In this document: positions 21,180 to 32,000 of the stretch, piece after piece | How positions within the stretch are numbered: the stretch's first letter is position 1 | How the letters are laid out: every line of letters begins with the position of its first letter | Assembly (NCBI GenBank): GCA_003427395.1 | Contig: BFEA01000070.1 | Coordinates: forward strand, 1,259,347 to 1,300,154 | Reading direction: 5' to 3' | DNA length: 40,808 bases | Source of the DNA: Chara braunii | Lineage: Eukaryota > Streptophyta > Charophyceae > Charales > Characeae | Position numbers and translations under genes: made by a program | The notes under the pieces: model-generated | The model's input: the letters and a program-made list of their open reading frames with translations, nothing else | Told to the model about the DNA's origin: nothing | Databases searched by the model: none

Positions 21180-21999
21180 GTTGTTAGTTTGTAGGTTTGT
21201 ATCTGTATGGGTCATCGGAGCGCACTCCTGTAATGGAATGGTTTGTTGTGTTTGGATGTGTTGGATTTCAGCTAAGTAGAAGTTACCATTGGATTGGCCT
21301 GAAGTAGTTTGGATTTGTCCCGGTAGTAGTCAGAGATCGAAGTTGCAAGGGTCTGCTGACATTACGACTTATCAGACTCAGTTTGAAATATGTAGAAGGT
21401 TCTGCTGTTAGCTTCTAGGTTTCAATCTGTGTGGGCCATCGTAGCGCAGTCCTGAAATGGAATGGTTTGCTGTGTTTTGATGTGCTGTATTTCAGCTAAG
21501 TAGAAGCCACCATTGGATTGGCCTGAAGTAGCCTGGATTTGTCCCGGTAGTAGTCAGAGATCGAGTTGCAAGGGTCTGCTGACATTAGGACTTGTCAGAC
21601 TCAGGTTGAAATGTGTAGAAGGGTTTGGGCCCGTGGACTTCGGGTTGTGATGTTTCTTTTTTTCGAGTTTTAGCGGAAGGGTTAGCCTTTGTCCACTTGG
21701 AGAAGGCCTAACCGGTACCTTTTGCATCCTATAAGTACGTAGCTATCAGTTTGGTTTGACCTATTGTGTTCCTTCGGTGACAGCTGATTGTGGCGACGGC
21801 CGACCGTCACCAAGGGTGGTTGGCGGTATGACGGTGGTTCTTGGGTGCGTTGGTTTGTGAAGTGGAAACCTACGGGTTACGGTACTATGTTGTGTCTACG
21901 TGTCACTTCGGTGACTGTGTGCATATGTGCATTGTGTATTTGCACTTTATTGTGTATTTGCACTTTGTGAATGTTTGTCTCGAACCATCAACACCAACA
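21180..21999 (+). repeat. Downstream LTR-like repeat with a tandem 224 bp unit
   Basis: 21357-21996 matches the upstream repeat. An extra unit of about 224 bp precedes it: GTTGTTAGTTTGTAGG at 21180 corresponds to GCTGTTAGCTTCTAGG at 21404. The upstream copy retains only the last ~45 bp of that extra unit. The 3' end reads CAACACCAACA before the target duplication. Confidence 0.75.
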
Positions 22000-22137
22000 C
22001 CAACTATCGGTTGTGGAAAAAAATAGAGTAGAAATGTTCATAGTCGGGTGAATTCGAATGCTCTTGTAATGACCTGTACGTTTCCTAAAATCGTGGCTTG
22101 TTAATGGGCACAACCTTAGGAAGTACTGGTGGTTTAA

Positions 22138-22399
22138 GATTGTAAAATAATCACCACGCCGATTCGGTGTATTTTTTATTTTTGACACTCAGCCATGTGT
22201 GGGCCAACGAAAAAGGTACTCAAACTTCAGTAATTTTTCGCACTAAAAAGAATGCGCGAAAATATCCAAAGATTGGAGTGCCCGTAGGTTCTGTTGTGAT
22301 CTACCCAACAAAAATATTATTATTATTTTTTTAAAATATTTCAACCGTGAAATAGATTGCGACTGCAATTTGACCCATATTCCATTTTTGCCATCCAAC

Positions 22400-22400
<1 letters not shown>
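22138..22400. other. Unassigned stretch
   Basis: Short A/T-rich sequence between the TTAA element and the CT array. No feature seen. Confidence 0.4.
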
Positions 22401-22401
<1 letters not shown>

Positions 22402-22468
<67 letters not shown>

Positions 22469-22485
22469 CCCCCCCCCCCCCCCCC
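22402..22485. repeat. (CT)n microsatellite followed by C18
   Basis: CT dinucleotides run from 22402 to about 22464. After a short interruption, 18 C bases follow (22468-22485). Frames reading Leu-Ser or Arg-Glu repeats here are not genes. Confidence 0.95.
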
Positions 22486-22971
22486 TTTCTGCCTCCCTCC
22501 CCCCTTTGTATTCAACCTCAAAACCTTACATCTACCCTTAGGGCTAGGCAATACCCTACTTTTCCCCTGCGCTAAATTATACCTGTACCTGGTTGCACAG
22601 GGTCTGGGTCCAGGAGCATGAACTTATGCTGATGCCCACAAATGGGTTCAGCAGAATTGGGTATTCAGATTATATCCACAATTTGAGCATTCCAGCAGTT
22701 GGGCATAACCGCAATTCGGTGGTACCAACCATGGCCCACCTTGGTCCCGGACATGGACACAATTTTTAAGGGCCATTTCCCGGGTATGGATGCAGGTTGT
22801 GCACAGGAACTGGGTCCAAGGGAATTCCCATCGCTTTGAACAGGGTACAGATTAGGGCTGTGTTTTTTTTAATTTTTTTTACGGCTGTGTTTTACCAAAC
22901 GTTCCGGAAGTTCTCGCGGTGTGAAAAGATTCGATGTTGCGGACGGCCCTTCGGGATATTCTCGCCCACAG

Positions 22972-23074
22972 TAAAATTTAATGGATGCACCTGATCGCAA
23001 GTCCTCACAGATTCTGTCGGAAAGTAAAATTTAATGGATGCACCTGATCGCTTGTCCGTCCAGATTCTGTCGAA
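22972..23074. repeat. 52 bp tandem duplication
   Basis: The block starting GTAAAATTTAATGGATGCAC and ending CAGATTCTGTCG occurs twice back to back, with a few differences. The rest of 22486-23490 holds nothing I can support. Confidence 0.85.
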
Positions 23075-23490
23075 AACGTATGACCATCCCCGATGTTCCG
23101 ATCCCACAAAACCTAATAAACTCAAACCTTCCGCAATTCCTCTCGGCAGAATCGTGTACGCGAAGCGACCTCCAGCGGCGGTCAGGAGTTCGAATCTCGA
23201 ACGGACAGCTGGAAATGAAAATGGACTGGAGCATGCGGCAAAACGCTGGCGTTAGCCTTGGCGGGAGCGCGAGGGCTGCGACGTCGTTTCTTGTCACGGG
23301 GACCGCGGGGCGGAATTCGCCCGAAAAACAAAAATGAATTTTTTTTTTTTTTTGGAAAAAAAATCAAGGAATGCGGGAGGGATGGACGTCTCAGGCGCGT
23401 AGGTCGGGATAGTGAAGGTGATGGTTTGCCATGGACGCGATAGACCGTTGGTCAGCGAAGGCGTAGTGGGGAGGGGTGAAGGGAAAGGAG

Positions 23491-23613
23491 GAACTGGTAT
23501 TGTTTGTGTCTCGGGAACATCGCCATGGGGAGAAGGGAGGGAGGTCCACGAGAGCCGTAGCCGTTTGATTGATTGGGAGAGACTGGTATTGTTTGTGTCT
23601 CGGGAACATCGCT
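23491..23613. repeat. Short direct repeat
   Basis: A ~32 bp block containing TGGTATTGTTTGTGTCTC and GGGAACATCGC occurs at about 23494 and again at 23584. Confidence 0.75.
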
Positions 23614-23636
23614 GATGATAGAGATGTTTGGGTAGA

Positions 23637-23661
23637 GTGTGTGTGTGTGTGTGTGTNGNGN

Positions 23662-23730
<69 letters not shown>
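23637..23730. repeat. (GT)n(GA)n microsatellite with ambiguous bases
   Basis: GT repeats (23637-23656) run into GA repeats (23662-23730). N bases are at 23657, 23659, 23661 and, just beyond, at 23735 and 23749-23750. The true length is uncertain. Confidence 0.95.
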
Positions 23731-23732
<2 letters not shown>

Positions 23733-23999
23733 ATNTGTAACACGGGCANNGCCGTCTACGTGGAGCAAGTGGCTCTAAGGAGGGTGGCAGGTGGCAAGTT
23801 GAGCAGCGAGGACGTAGCGGATGTCGTCGATGATGGTCGTCATGCGTAAAAGCCGAAAACCGTGTAATAGAGTGGTTTGAATGCGGTGTGTGAAAGGGCG
23901 GACAGATCGCCGACTTCTCGGTCCCGTATTTCCCGATCTGCGACTCATCAGAGAGTAATCCGTGATCTATCACTAGAACCTTAACACGGATCGTAACAC

Positions 24000-24485
24000 C
24001 GAGCCTAATATCGAGCCTAATATCGAGCCTAATATCGACCCGAATACCCACCCGAATGCCCACCCGAATACCCAGCCTAATACCTAGCCTAATACCCAGC
24101 CTAATACCCAGCCTAATACCCAGCCTACCCAGCCTAATACCCAGCCTAGTACCCAGCCTACCCAGCCTAATACCCAGCCTAATACCCAGCCTACCCAGCC
24201 TAATACCCAGCCTAATAATATCCAGCCATTAACCCAGCCGAATACCCAGCCGAACACCCAGCCTAATGCCAAACCCAACATTGAGCCTAGTACCCAGCCC
24301 GACACCGACTCTAATACCGAGCCCAACACCGAGCCTAGTACAGAGCCCAACACCGAGCCTAGTCGAGCCTAACATCGAGCCTAGTACCGAGGCCAACACC
24401 GAGCCTAAGCGAGCCTATCACCGAGCCCAAACACCGAGCCTAATACCGAGCCTAATACCGAACCCAACACCGAGCCTGACCTCCC
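24000..24485. repeat. 12 bp minisatellite
   Basis: About forty imperfect units. CCTAATACCCAG-type units dominate in the first half and CCGAGCCTAATA-type in the second, with occasional shortened units. One frame would read Asn-Thr-Gln/Glu-Pro repeats but contains stops. The opposite strand reads GWVLGWVLG. Neither is a credible gene. Confidence 0.9.
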
Positions 24486-24631
24486 GATCTCGACAGTAGT
24501 CGGAGATCCGTCCCTTAATGCTCTTTCAGATGTGATTTACATTGTTGAATACGAAACATCTTTTTTACGTCACTCAGTATTTCCCAATGCCCTCTAAGGT
24601 TGTGCACGTATGCTGATAGCGAGATCAATCC

Positions 24632-24634
24632 GCA

Positions 24635-24727
<93 letters not shown>

Positions 24728-24728
24728 N

Positions 24729-24800
<72 letters not shown>
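24632..24800. repeat. (CA)n(GA)n microsatellite
   Basis: CA repeats (about 24632-24674) followed by about 126 bp of GA with an N at 24728. It is the third GA/CT array in 2.4 kb and lies 355 bp before the BTAF1 start codon. Confidence 0.95.
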
Positions 24801-24805
<5 letters not shown>

Positions 24806-25073
24806 GTTGTTTGATTAGTTTGGGGAGATTGTGAAAGGAAGGTTAGTGTGGGTGCGATGGCTGTGGTAATGGCCAATGGTTTAGTGTGATCGAGGACACT
24901 AATTAGGTGAGCAATTTGGTGACGCGTGTTATCCATCGGCGGCCACGGCGTCAATCAATCAATCAAGTAGGTACTAGTAATAGGATAATAATGGAATGGA
25001 ACAGGTGCGCCTATTTTGGTAGTCGGTGATTCGTGTTCCATGTCTTTATCGTCGATCAGCGATCATCGGCTTG

Positions 25074-25081
25074 CCACGTGG
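25074..25081. promoter_or_regulatory. G-box-like CCACGTGG upstream of BTAF1
   Basis: The palindrome CCACGTGG lies 75 bp before the ATG, between ATCGTCGATC- and ATCGACGATC-type repeats. CACGTG is the binding core of plant bZIP and bHLH factors. Chance occurrence cannot be excluded. Confidence 0.35.
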
Positions 25082-25155
25082 TAATCGACGATCGACGGCT
25101 GTGATCGGTTTCACTAACGCAGTCCTAATCTGCCTCGTTAACCCGTGCTGATGAA

Positions 25156-25966
25156 ATGGCGACAGGAGGAGGCGGAGGAGGCGGAGGAGGCGGTCCCATG
25201 AGCGGGGGAACCACGCGCTTGGACCGCCTCCTCACCTTGCTCGATACAGGTTCTACGGCCGCGACGCGGCGCGCCGCCGCCAAACAGATTGGAGAGATTG
25301 CTAAGCAACATCGGGGGGAATTCCACCATCTCCTTCACAGGTTATGGCCGCTATTGAGGAGTCGGAGCTGGGATACACGTGTCGCGGCGGCGCAGGCCGT
25401 CGGAGCTATCGCCCAGAACGTACCCCATGTCAGTGTGGAGGACCTGGCGGAAGTCGCAGAGAAGGCCGTGCGGAAGGCAGGGTTGTCGGTCAATCGGGTG
25501 GCAGAAGTGATGGCTTGCCTGCGCGAGGAGACGTATGGGGATGCGTCCACGTGTCAGGAGGGGAAGGGCAGGGAGATGGAGGGGGGGTCTACTATGGTTG
25601 TTGCTGCTGAAGGTGTGGGTGTGCGGCGACAGGAGGATAAGCAGGACGAGAGTGCTGGCGGGAAGGACGGGGATTCGCAGATTACCCCACTTTTGTCGTT
25701 TTCCAGTTTTGATGTGGTGAGGGTTTTGGACTACGGCGCGCCTCTTCTGTCTTCAGGGGGACAAGAGTACGATGTAATTATTGACACGAGCAAGACCCCT
25801 GCGGAGCGGCTTTCTAATCAACGGATGAATCTCCGCCGTCGATTAGGTCTGGAGCATTGCGAGCAGTTCGTGGATATCAAGGATATGATCAACGACGAAG
25901 ATCTGATTGATCGGGTGTCGGGGGGCCCGGGGTGCGGGGGGGGGGGTGTGTGTGGTGGCGGGTGGG

Positions 25967-26002
<36 letters not shown>

Positions 26003-29000
26003 GGGGCTGTTAAGAAACAGGAGGTGCAGGAATTGATGGGGACCATGATTGCATCGGGGGGGGGAAGAGGGTCTTCTTCTTCTTCTTGTTCAACCGCAGC
26101 AGCAGCAGCAGGAGGGGGAGGAGGAGGAGGAGGAGGAGGAGGAGGAGGAGGGAAGATTATAGGTATGGGTAAGGGTATGGGTGCTTCTTTCGAACAACAG
26201 CAGAAGGGTTTGAGCGCGCGGGAGAGAAACAAGCTTAAGCGGAAAGCGAAGGAGATGGTCAAAGAGGGGGGAGGAGGGGGATTGTCGTCTTCTGGACGGA
26301 GTCTGGATATGGGTGCTTCATCTTGTGCAGGGGAGGGGAGAGGAGGAGGAGGAGGAGGTGGTGGTAGGCAAGCTGCCAAGCGGCTAAAGAACACGAAGAC
26401 GATGGTGACGGAACAGCCACAGGAAGACAACAAGCTGGTGATGGAGGTGGTGCTTGATGATGATGATGCTGGCGATGGCGGCGCATGGCAAGCTGGGAAA
26501 TGGCCGTTGGGTTCGTTCTGCGATGCGCTCTTGCATGGCGTCTTCGATCCCGTGTGGGAAGTTCGACATGGGATGATCATGGCTCTTAGAGAGCTGCTGA
26601 GCAGTCATGCCAGCTCGGCTGCTGTGACAGCACCTCCTCCCCCTCCCCCTCCCCCTCCCTCCTCATCTCCCCCTCCCCCTTCCCCTCCCCCTCCATACAA
26701 GAAAGCAACTCCGTTCTCGCTTACCGATTCTTCTTCTTCGCAGTTGACCGTTGTGCCATCAACCGACTCGAGGTCGATCGCTGATCCCGGGTGTCAGATC
26801 GTAGACAGCAGCAATCCTCCCTCTCCCATTGCACCCCCTCCTCCTCCTCCTCCTCCTCCTAGCGCTACCACTGGTGCTGCCGTAACGATGTGGAACAGTA
26901 CCCCAGGGGGTGATGGGTCCATGAATGTTCACCCGGCTATCGTGCAGACCGGTGGTCCGACGGCGTTGGCCAAGGGGAGCGAGGACGCGCGCCCATCGTT
27001 CGGAGGTCGGGATCCCAATCAGACGGCAGAACTTTCTGCCCAACCACTTGCCACCCCCGCCCCCCTTGGGAGGAGGGGGTTGCAGCCCAATCAAGCCTGC
27101 ATTGAGGCGGCCGTAGCGAGGTCGGCTATGGCGGCAAACGCTCCGGCTGCCTGCTGTGCTATGGACCGCTTCTCTTCCCAACTGGATTTCGAACCGGCGG
27201 CGGCGGGAAGAGCGGCTGTTGGTGGCGGCGACTTGCAGTGTGCACAGCAGGTTACCTGCAGTGAAATAGAGCGCCAGGGTCCTCGTCCTCCCTATCAACC
27301 GGTTTGGCGACTCGATGCAGATGACACCAAACTTGCGCGTGCACGTCTTCTTCTTGCGAGTGAAGCGTCGAACAGATGGAAGTCTGATGATGATGGCGGA
27401 AGAGGAGAATCTGGGTGCGAAAGAGAGGCTCAGAATGCGCGCCAAGTGGCGGTTATCGAGGACAAAGGATGGGCAGAATCACGTCGGGATCGGGATGGCG
27501 GCGGCATTGCTGCTGCAGTCCCTTGCGCAGAAATAGTGGCGGGAGGAGAGGGTATGAAGAGACCTGCGGCTATGCAGGCAGCAGATGTGAAGTCAGAACC
27601 GCTGGATTCGATCGAGCTCCCTCGCGATAGGTCCGGGGATCGAACCCCAGTTGCCGTAGACAGCTGTAGTCATCTAGATGTTCTTGGCAGATTGAAGGCC
27701 GATGGAGGAGGAGGAGGAGGAGGAGGGGGAGGGGGAATGGCGGGGGATCTATGTTCAGCAAAGGGGGCTGAAGAGGTACGGGGTTTGCAGAGAGGGATTT
27801 GCAAGGATGAGGCTTTACGTGAGGACTTCGCCTCCTCCTCCTCCTCCTCCTCCCTTGTCCAGCGAGCAGCGTCTGGTGTCAGCAATCGATCGTCGTCTCT
27901 CTTCTTGCCCGACTCCTCCGTGATTGGCAACGACGATCCTGCGCTGGGTAATTGCATCGAAGCAGCGATCCGAGCGAGAAGAGCCAATCAGGCTTGGCTG
28001 CAGGATTGTGCGATACGGCTGCTCTGCGTCTTTGCGCTTGACCGGTTCGGTGATTACGTGTCGGACCAAGTGGTGGCGCCGGTGAGAGAGAGTTGCGCGC
28101 AGGCGATCGGGGTGGTCATGAAACACGTGTCACGTAGACACGTCTTCGAGGCGCTTGATGTGCTGCTCAGAATGCAGGGGAGTTCTGAGTGGGAGGTCCG
28201 GCATGGCAGTCTTCTGGGAATCCGGTACCTTGTTGCAGTGAGGGATGATATGGTCCATGACCTTCTGCCACGTGTCCTGCCTGCTGTGATGAAAGGGCTG
28301 AGGGATGCAGATGACGATGTCCGAGCCGTGGCTGCAGATGCACTGGCGCCTGCCGCCGGCGCCATTGTCAAGCAAGGAAGACAGTGTGTGCAGCAGATTT
28401 TGCGGGCTTTATGGAACATTCTCATGGATCTTGACGACTTAAGTCCATCTACGAGCAGTGTGATGAACCTGTTGGCAGAGCTATACTCTCAGCCGGGTGT
28501 GGTGGTGCCTGGGGATTCCGGAGTGCTGTCATCTTCTTTGATTGACCTCAATAACCAGCCACAGAGTGAAGGGTATGATGAGGATCTGGTCGGGGATGAG
28601 GATGACAACCTGGCAGAAGATCAGCTGACGTCGCTGGCTGACCTGGCACCTCGGTTGTTCCCCTTTCTGCGGCACACGATCTCTGCTGTCCGGCTTGCTG
28701 CAGTCCGCACCTTGGAACGCTTGCTGATGACCGGGGAGCACGGGGCGCAAGCGAGAGGTGGGGACAGGATGGGAGGAGAGGAGGGGGCCGGAATGGGTGG
28801 TTATGGGAGAAGTTGTGCAGCTCCCTCGTGGGCTGTTGCCATACTGCCTGGAGCTCTCCGGCTGGTATTCCACAATCTGCTGCTGGAAAGAGAGGAAGCA
28901 ATGGTGAGCTACTCGCAGCGAGTGTGGCGTCTGCTGCTTCAGTGTCCCCAGTCTGCCGTAGTTGCAGCGGCGTGGCAGTGGGTCGGCGAATGGTTCAAAC

Positions 29001-32000
29001 TTGCGTCCACGCCTGCTGGGACGGAGCTGGACACCAGTTTACCCTTAGAAACGACGTCAAAGAAAGGCCTTTTGGGGAAACCGGGAGCTGCCGGGCGTGG
29101 GAGAGGCTCAGCGAAAGCGGAGTCAGAATTGGCAGCTGCTGCGTTCGCCGGGGATGATAGTGTGTCTTCTGCAAAGCCTGCTGGTATGAAGGTAGGGGTT
29201 GACGGACAGGCTGCAGCTGTGCAGATGAGGGTGGCCACGTCAGAGGCTCTGGGAGTGCTCGCCGCGGTCTGGCCGGAACAGAAGCTTGGCATGATCATCA
29301 ACCCGCTGGGTGATTTGCTCAGTTCTGTCAGTGCGACCTCTCGACAGGTGGCGGCAATGGTAATGGTGGTTTGGTTTAGAGAGAGGAGAAGCAGAGCACC
29401 ACTGGTTATCCCGAGCAGCTCTCCTGGTGCAGCAGCAGTTCCAGCGTGCCAGTGGCCCGAGGCTCTCCAACAGCAGCGTCAAAGAATGTTTGCGCTTCTG
29501 AGCTGCGCGGCGGATGCCTCCCAACCCACTCCTGGAATGAGTACGCCTTATGCAGAGATGGCTAGGGTGTATGCGAAGATGAGAAGCGAAGTTGCTGGAT
29601 TGGTGAGAAGTGCAGACATGGTTGGAATCCCAAGGAGCATGTATGGTGGGGACGCCTGCGTGCCAGAGAGCCTCGGAGTCGACTCTGCTATCTCGTTCGC
29701 AGTGGCAGTTCCCAAGGCAGAGTTCTTGGGACACGCAAGCGCTGTGCGAGGCAGTTCCTCATCTCAAGGCCGCCATGATGTGCTCGAAAGCGCACGGCAA
29801 AAACTGCTTTCAACAGCAGGCTACTTGCGCTCAGTGCAGTTCAATCTCCACACAAGTGTGCTTGCTTCTGTGGCTGGTGCTGTTGTCTGGATGGGCGAGC
29901 TACCGATGAAGCTCAACCCTTTTGTGCAGCCTCTTATGGCGGCCATCAAGCGAGAGATGGAAGCGTCTCTGCAGCTGCGTGCGGCTTTGGCCTTGGCTGA
30001 GTTGGTTTCACAATGCGTATGCCGAAAGCCTAGTCCGAACGATCGCATTGTCAAGAACATATGCACATATGTGTGTGCTGACCCTGTTGAAACGCCGCAG
30101 GTGCTGGATTCTGGGCCAGGGGAGATGGGGGGGGATCAAGATGCAGATCAAGACCAGCTGAGAGAGAAAGGTGGCGCGTCGTTGACTGCGGACAGAAGGA
30201 GAGAAGGCACGGGAGTTGTGGAAGAACGAGCAAGGATCGAAGGCGCCATCACGAGGAGAGGCGCTGAGTTCTCACTCAAAGCATTCTGCGACAGATTTCC
30301 AGGGCAGGTCTTTGAGGTGCTTCCCAAACTCTGGGAATGCATGACCGAGAAACTTGGACCTGGCACGTGGAGGGGCGCTGGAACGGAACGCGACCACAAT
30401 GGAGTAGGATCATGGGTGGATGCTCCGCTGCCGGAGCTTAACGGCTCCCCTCGGGACCTCGTACAGTGTCTTCAGGTTGTCCGATCGCTTGCACCAGCCG
30501 TGCATCCCTCACTGCACGATAGGATGTTATGTCTTTTGCCGCCGGTCTTCGGGTGCGTGAGGCATCCTCACTTTGCAGTTCGCAAGGCTGCTGCAAACTG
30601 CATTGCATCGCTTGCATGCATGGCGAAGGAGGTGGTAATGGCAATGGTCTTGTTGCGTGTGGTGCCGATGCTGGGTGACATGTCCTGCCTGCCATCACGG
30701 CGTGGGGCCGCAGTGACGATCTCAGCGCTGGTGGAGGTCATGGGCTCACAGTTTGTACCGTATGCGGGTCTGCTTGTCGTGCCTCTTCTTACAACAATGG
30801 CAGACCCGAATGCAAGTGTGAGGGAAAGTGTTACACACAGTTTTGCTACTCTTGTGCCTCTTCTGCCTCTGGCCCGAGGGATGGGACCACCTCCGGGGCT
30901 GAGCGAGGCTCAGCTGTCGCAGAGTGCGGAAGACTCCAGGTTCCTGGAACAACTGCTGGACAACTCGCGGATTGAGGATTACCGTTTGCCGGTCGCAATC
31001 AATGGTACCTTGAGAAGGTATCAGCAGGAGGGGATAAACTGGCTGGCATTCCTGAAGCGTTTCAAATTGCACGGGATCTTGTGCGACGACATGGGCCTTG
31101 GAAAAACGCTCCAGGCAACGGCAATCATGGCATCGGACACGGCGGAGCGGAGAGCTGCTGCTGTGCGCCAGCAGAGACCGGACGTGGCCTTGGTGCCCTC
31201 TCTTGTTGTCTGTCCTTCGACGCTGGTTGGGCACTGGCAGTATGAGATCCAAAAGTTTGTTGGTGATGATGTCCTGTCACCGACGCAGTACACAGGGCAT
31301 GCTCACAACAGACTCCAGTTGCGGTCTATGCTCGGTAAGCATAACGTCATCATTTGCGCTTACGACGTCTTGAGGAAAGATGTCGAGTTTCTCGAGAAGG
31401 TGGTATGGAACTACTTGATTCTTGACGAAGGGCATATCATCAAGAGCACAAAGTCGAAGATCACGCAGGCCGTGAAGCGAATTTGCGCAGAACATCGGCT
31501 CATCTTGAGTGGAACACCGATTCAGAACAATGTGTTGGAGCTCTGGTCGCTGTTTGATTTTCTGATGCCGGGCTTTCTGGGGACCGAGCGGCTGTTTCAG
31601 GCAACATATGGGAAGCCCTTGGTTGCTGCAAGGGATCCGAAGTGCACTGCGAAGGAGGCCGAAGCAGGTGTATTGGCGATGGAGGCGCTGCACAGACAGG
31701 TGATGCCATTCTTGCTGCGTCGAACCAAAGACGATGTCTTGGCAGATCTTCCGCCAAAGATCATCCAGGATCGGTACTGCGATCTCAGTCCACTTCAGCT
31801 TCGGTTGTACGAGAACTTCTCGCGATCCAGGGCAAAGAAGGAGGTCACGGCTTTGGTAGAAGCGTATGGCTCGGATCCTGCTCTCGATGAAAGTCACAGC
31901 AAGCCCTCTTCTGCACATGTATTCCAGGCATTGCAATACCTGCGAAAGCTCTGCAGCCATCCCTTGCTGGTGTTCGATGAAACAAACCCGGATCACGTGG

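Larger units (their letters stand above)
16780..21999 (+). mobile_element. Penelope-like retroelement, GIY-YIG nuclease before RT
   Basis: The element is bounded by the 12 bp direct repeat CCAACTATCGGT (16768-16779 and 22000-22011), which I read as the target-site duplication. Inside, in order, are an LTR-like repeat, a zinc-knuckle/coiled-coil ORF, a GIY-YIG endonuclease, a Penelope-type reverse transcriptase and a second LTR-like repeat. Most Penelope elements carry GIY-YIG after the RT. The reverse order, with a CxxC between the GIY and YIG motifs, is known from the Chlamys/Naiad group of green algae, protists and invertebrates. Several stops and frame changes show the copy is dead. Confidence 0.75.
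16752..22133. mobile_element. Small TTAA-flanked inverted-repeat element, split by a retroelement
   Basis: The left end at 16752 reads ACCACCAGTACTTGGCC and follows TTAA (16748-16751). The right end, up to 22133, reads AAGTACTGGTGGT and precedes TTAA (22134-22137). Thirteen terminal bases are perfectly inverted and match the ends of the intact 143 bp element at 39951-40093. With the 16780-21999 insertion and one target duplication removed, the original element would be about 150 bp. TTAA duplication is typical of the piggyBac superfamily, but no transposase is present. Confidence 0.6.

Noticed and set aside
24003-24485. Repetitive protein from the minisatellite (Asn-Thr-Gln-Pro or Gly-Trp-Val-Leu repeats)
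   Set aside because: Stops interrupt the plausible plus frame, and the minus frame is a by-product of the 12 bp unit.
22357-24818. Arg-Glu and Leu-Ser repeat frames
   Set aside because: Pure GA/CT microsatellite translation, partly across N bases.
25843-26580. 245-codon proline-rich frame on the minus strand
   Set aside because: Antisense shadow of the glycine-rich part of BTAF1.
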